DNA of 8,102 nt from an uncultured Bacteroidales bacterium (lineage in GTDB: Bacteria > Bacteroidota > Bacteroidia > Bacteroidales > UBA932), in NCBI GenBank assembly GCA_934702165.1, contig CAKUYG010000097.1:1-8102 (forward strand). The letters run 5' to 3'. The notes under the pieces are model-generated. The model was not told the DNA's origin and did not search any database. It saw nothing but the letters and a program-made list of their open reading frames with translations. The translations under genes were made by a program, and so were the position numbers. Positions 5,318-8,102 of this stretch are shown piece by piece. Position 1 is the stretch's first letter, and the number at the start of each line of letters is the position of its first letter.

Positions 5318-6346
5318 ATGAACATGAATTTCAAGCGCAAGCTCATCATCCCCCAGGAGATAAAGGAAATGTACCCGATCTCCGAGGCGGGAGCGCTTGC
5401 CAAGGCAGCCAATGATGCACAGATAGCAGACATATTCACAGGCAGGAGCGACAAACTGCTGCTCGTGATCGGACCGTGCTCCGCCGACAGGGAGGATGCC
5501 GTCATCGACTATATCACCCGCCTGCGAGGGCTTCAGGAGCAGGTCAAGGACAAGATAGTGTTGGTGCCGCGCATCTATACCAACAAGCCTCGCACCACAG
5601 GCGAGGGCTACAAGGGGATGCTCCACCAGCCGGACCCCAACGCCCACTCCGACATGCTCAAGGGCCTGATTTCCATCCGCAAACTGCACATGCGCGCCAT
5701 CAATGAGACAGGCTTCTCCTGCGCTGACGAGATGCTCTACCCGGAAAACCACAAGTATCTCTCCGACCTGCTGTCGTACGTGGCCGTGGGTGCGCGCTCC
5801 GTGGAGAACCAGCAGCACCGCCTTACCGCGAGCGGTCTGGACATCCCTGTGGGGATGAAGAATCCGACCGGGGGCAACCTCTCCGTGATGATGAACGCAC
5901 TCCGGGCGGCACACAGCCCACATACGTTCATCTACCGCAACTGGGAGGTGGAGAGCAAGGGCAACCCTCTCGCGCATGCCATACTCCGGGGGTATGTGGA
6001 TTCTCGGGGCAACACACATCCCAACTATCACTATGAAGATCTGGAGCAGCTTTGTGACCTGTATGCGCAGAGCGGACTTGCCAACCCGGCGGTGATAGTG
6101 GATACCAACCACTCCAACTCGGGCAAGAAGTATCTTGAACAGATCCGCATCTCCAAGGAGGTGCTGCACAGCACCAGACACAACCCCGACATTTTCCGTC
6201 TCGTCAAGGGGCTCATGATAGAATCTTATATAGAGGACGGAAACCAGAAGGCCGGTGACGGCGTGTATGGACGCTCTATCACCGACCCTTGTCTCGGCTG
6301 GGAGAAGACCCGCGAGCTGGTGCTCGATCTGGCGGATCTCCGTTAG
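5318..6346 (+). CDS. 3-deoxy-7-phosphoheptulonate (DAHP) synthase, type I AroFGH-like
   Basis: The enzyme condenses phosphoenolpyruvate and erythrose 4-phosphate to DAHP, the entry step of the shikimate pathway. The 342-residue protein matches the E. coli AroF/AroG/AroH class in layout: GPCS with metal ligand Cys54 (52-55), KPRTT (90-94), VGARSVENQQHR (157-168), the ligand His265 in DTNHSNSGK, Glu302 in IESYIEDGNQ and Asp323 in SITDPC. All four metal ligands are present. No chorismate mutase domain is fused to it, unlike many Bacteroidota DAHP synthases. The start at 5318 has GGAG (5307-5310) in front and follows the tyrA stop by one base. As the last operon gene it would be co-expressed with the branch enzymes. 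Feedback specificity (Phe, Tyr or Trp) cannot be read with confidence, so I do not choose between aroF, aroG and aroH. Confidence 0.95.
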   Translation: MNMNFKRKLIIPQEIKEMYPISEAGALAKAANDAQIADIFTGRSDKLLLVIGPCSADREDAVIDYITRLRGLQEQVKDKIVLVPRIYTNKPRTTGEGYKGMLHQPDPNAHSDMLKGLISIRKLHMRAINETGFSCADEMLYPENHKYLSDLLSYVAVGARSVENQQHRLTASGLDIPVGMKNPTGGNLSVMMNALRAAHSPHTFIYRNWEVESKGNPLAHAILRGYVDSRGNTHPNYHYEDLEQLCDLYAQSGLANPAVIVDTNHSNSGKKYLEQIRISKEVLHSTRHNPDIFRLVKGLMIESYIEDGNQKAGDGVYGRSITDPCLGWEKTRELVLDLADLR

Positions 6347-7962
6347 TTTTTCTTCTTCTCGTAGAGGAAGCGCTTGATCTTGTGGGTGGCCGTGCGGATG
6401 AACGGCTCTTTCTGGATCTCCACGGACTTGATGTTCATGAAGCGGCTTACTTTCGAGTTCACGAAGTCGAGGATGGCTTTCTTGCGGGCCTCGATGTCCT
6501 CGATGAACTTGTCCTGACCCTCAAGGTTCCAGTCTATTATGTTGTCGTTGAACTGGACCAGTGCCACGAGTTTCCCGTCCCTCTGGACGACGAGCGATTC
6601 GCCTATGCCCTCCATGCTGTTTATCACATTCTCGATCTCTTCCGGGTAGATGTTCTCTCCTGATGCTCCGATGATTACGCTCCCGAGCCGGCCTTTGATG
6701 GAGAAGCGGCCTTTCTTGTCGATGCTTGCGAGGTCTCCGGTGCGGAACCAGCCGTCCTGAGAGAGGACGGATTCGGTGCGTTCGTAGTCCTTGTAGTATC
6801 CGAGCATCACGTTGGGGCCCTTGACGCAGATTTCACCTTCTCCTGTCTGGGGGTTGACGTCTTCCAGTTTGACCTCGATGCCTCTGACTGGTTTGCCTGT
6901 GGTGCCCGGCCATGTCTTGCGTGGGGCGGCCGTGCAGATCAGGGGTGCCGTCTCTGTGAGCCCGTAGCCGATGGCATACGGGAATCCGGCCTTCTTTAGG
7001 AAGACCTCCACCTCCGGGTCGAGCTTGGCCCCGCCGATGCCGAAAAATCCCATCCTGCCGCCGAATGTCTTCTTGAGTTTCATGCCCACGAGGGAATAGA
7101 GAAGCCATTTGGCATGCTTGTCAAGGTATGAGAGGAACTTGCTCCTGGCGATGGTCGGGACGATGCTGCTGCGGTAGATCTTCTCAATGATGAGCGGCAC
7201 GGACAGCATGGCGGTCGGCCGTATCTTGGCGAGCGTGGCTATGAGGATGGACGGGGTCGGGACTTTCTGTATGTATTCCACCTTGGCCCCCATGGCGAAA
7301 GGATACAGCATGCCGATGCTCATCTCGTAGGTGTGAGCCATGGGGAGGATCGACAGGAACACATCCTTGCGGCAGATCTTGTAGCTGTACCAGGAGTTGA
7401 GGACATTTGTGCAGAAGTTGCGGTGGCAGAGCATCACGCCCTTGGCCTTGCCTGTGGTTCCTGAAGTGTAGAGGATGGCAGCGGTGTCGAGTGCTGTAGG
7501 ACGGCTGACCTTGCCGTCGCAGGTGTAGGAACTGCCTTCGGCCTTGATGAAACTCAGGTCGCCTATGGCGATGACGAGGGTGAGCCGCTTCATGGCCTCT
7601 TCGCTCAGTTTCGGCAGCTGCTTCTTGGAGATGAAGATGGCTTTGGCCCCGGAGTGTGTGAGGATGTTCTCGACTTCTCCCGCTGAGAGTTCTGGAAGCA
7701 TCGGGATCGCTATCCGGCCGTATGCCGTGATGGCGAAGAATGCGGCAGTCCAGTTTGGAGAGTTTTCCGAGAGGATGGCCACCTTGTCACCTGCGCCTAT
7801 GCCGAAGTTCGAGAGGCGCTTCGAGATGTTGTCGCAGCAGTCCCTGAACTGTGCGTATGTATAGCTCTGGGCTCCACCGACAAACTCCGCCGCCGTCCTT
7901 TTCGGGAAGGAGGTGACGGAGTGTTCGTAGAGCTCAGCAAGGGTGCTGAACTGTGGCTTCAT
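6343..7962 (-). CDS. Long-chain fatty acid-CoA ligase (AMP-binding, FadD-like)
   Basis: This 539-residue ANL-superfamily enzyme activates a carboxylic acid, most likely a long-chain fatty acid, as the acyl-adenylate and transfers it to CoA. Visible motifs are the P-loop YTSGTTGKAKG (165-175), ILPMAHTYE (205-213), GYGLTET (332-338), GWFRTGDL (404-411), KGR (423-425), the ASGENIYPEEIE segment (433-444) and the C-terminal TATHKIKRF with the likely adenylation Lys528. The length and full motif set argue for an intact enzyme. Substrate range cannot be fixed from sequence; other acyl or aryl acids remain possible. Its start overlaps the stop of the upstream aminotransferase (ATGA at 7959-7962), which suggests translational coupling. 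Its stop overlaps the stop of the convergent DAHP synthase gene. Confidence 0.93.
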   Translation of the reverse strand: MKPQFSTLAELYEHSVTSFPKRTAAEFVGGAQSYTYAQFRDCCDNISKRLSNFGIGAGDKVAILSENSPNWTAAFFAITAYGRIAIPMLPELSAGEVENILTHSGAKAIFISKKQLPKLSEEAMKRLTLVIAIGDLSFIKAEGSSYTCDGKVSRPTALDTAAILYTSGTTGKAKGVMLCHRNFCTNVLNSWYSYKICRKDVFLSILPMAHTYEMSIGMLYPFAMGAKVEYIQKVPTPSILIATLAKIRPTAMLSVPLIIEKIYRSSIVPTIARSKFLSYLDKHAKWLLYSLVGMKLKKTFGGRMGFFGIGGAKLDPEVEVFLKKAGFPYAIGYGLTETAPLICTAAPRKTWPGTTGKPVRGIEVKLEDVNPQTGEGEICVKGPNVMLGYYKDYERTESVLSQDGWFRTGDLASIDKKGRFSIKGRLGSVIIGASGENIYPEEIENVINSMEGIGESLVVQRDGKLVALVQFNDNIIDWNLEGQDKFIEDIEARKKAILDFVNSKVSRFMNIKSVEIQKEPFIRTATHKIKRFLYEKKKN

Positions 7963-8102
7963 CGGCGGTATTTTTCAAGTCCTGCGGCAAGGATCTCCAG
8001 AGCTTTCTGCAGTTCCGGAACTTCAAGCACGTATGCGAGGCGTATATGGTTCTTGCCGGCGTCAGGGGTCTTGTAGAACGAGGCGGCCGGGGTGACCATG
8101 GT
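7959..8102 (-). CDS. C-terminal end of a class I/II PLP-dependent aminotransferase (5' end outside window)
   Basis: Forty-seven residues are visible: TMVTPAASFY..., then GKNHIRLAYVLEVPEL, then an amphipathic helix ending GLEKYRR. This is the C-terminal small-domain end of fold-type I aminotransferases of the aspartate/aromatic group, with the substrate-carboxylate-binding arginine expected in the N-H-I-R-L-A segment. The PLP lysine lies outside the window, so the substrate cannot be assigned. Its position next to, though divergently oriented from, an aromatic amino acid operon makes a role in Phe/Tyr transamination conceivable. The stop TGA overlaps the acyl-CoA ligase start by 4 bp, so both are probably in one transcript. 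Confidence 0.85.
   Translation of the reverse strand, partial: TMVTPAASFYKTPDAGKNHIRLAYVLEVPELQKALEILAAGLEKYRR

Noticed and set aside
5195..6181. A 328-codon minus-strand frame antisense to tyrA and the DAHP synthase gene
   Set aside because: It mirrors a well-supported enzyme gene, has a His/Val/Arg-rich composition and no recognisable motif.

Overview
The window looks like chromosomal DNA of a Bacteroidota species, probably a GC-rich member of the Bacteroidales. The evidence is a minus-strand promoter with the Bacteroidota -7 motif TAnnTTTG in front of fabD, weak or absent Shine-Dalgarno sequences before several genes, a tRNA gene without an encoded CCA, and a ParD antitoxin of the kind common in that phylum. 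The taxonomic call is an inference from these signs; no marker gene is present.

Layout, left to right. Bases 2-271 hold the C-terminal 89 residues of a protein I cannot name with confidence (perhaps SusD/RagB-like). A perfect 12-bp stem-loop follows. Next is a decayed toxin-antitoxin locus: a ParD-type antitoxin frame without an ATG start (432-698), preceded by a 7-bp inverted repeat that is a plausible operator. It overlaps a ParE toxin remnant (679-772) that keeps only the first ~20 and last ~11 codons of the toxin. Bases 773-1094 contain no gene I can support. On the minus strand, fabD (malonyl-CoA:ACP transacylase) has its own short-leader promoter.

A tRNA-Arg(CCG) gene (2043-2114) is abutted by a 171-bp imperfect palindrome with perfect 16-bp ends (2115-2285). 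Its right end lies 9 bp before the first codon of an aromatic amino acid operon. The operon runs pheA (chorismate mutase-prephenate dehydratase-ACT), aroC (chorismate synthase), tyrA (prephenate dehydrogenase) and a type I DAHP synthase, with gaps of +5, -4 and +1 nt. It encodes the entry step of the shikimate pathway, its last step, and both branches towards phenylalanine and tyrosine.

The DAHP synthase gene converges with a minus-strand long-chain acyl-CoA ligase gene and the two overlap by 4 bp at their stop codons. The ligase is in turn overlapped (ATGA) by the 3' end of a class I/II PLP aminotransferase that continues beyond the window.

Most of the window is ordinary metabolism. The parts worth a second look are the palindromic element wedged between the tRNA and the aromatic operon, the internally deleted parDE locus, the composition of the aromatic operon, and the altered Phe-binding motif in the PheA ACT domain. 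I do not see a new defence, mobile or biosynthetic system.
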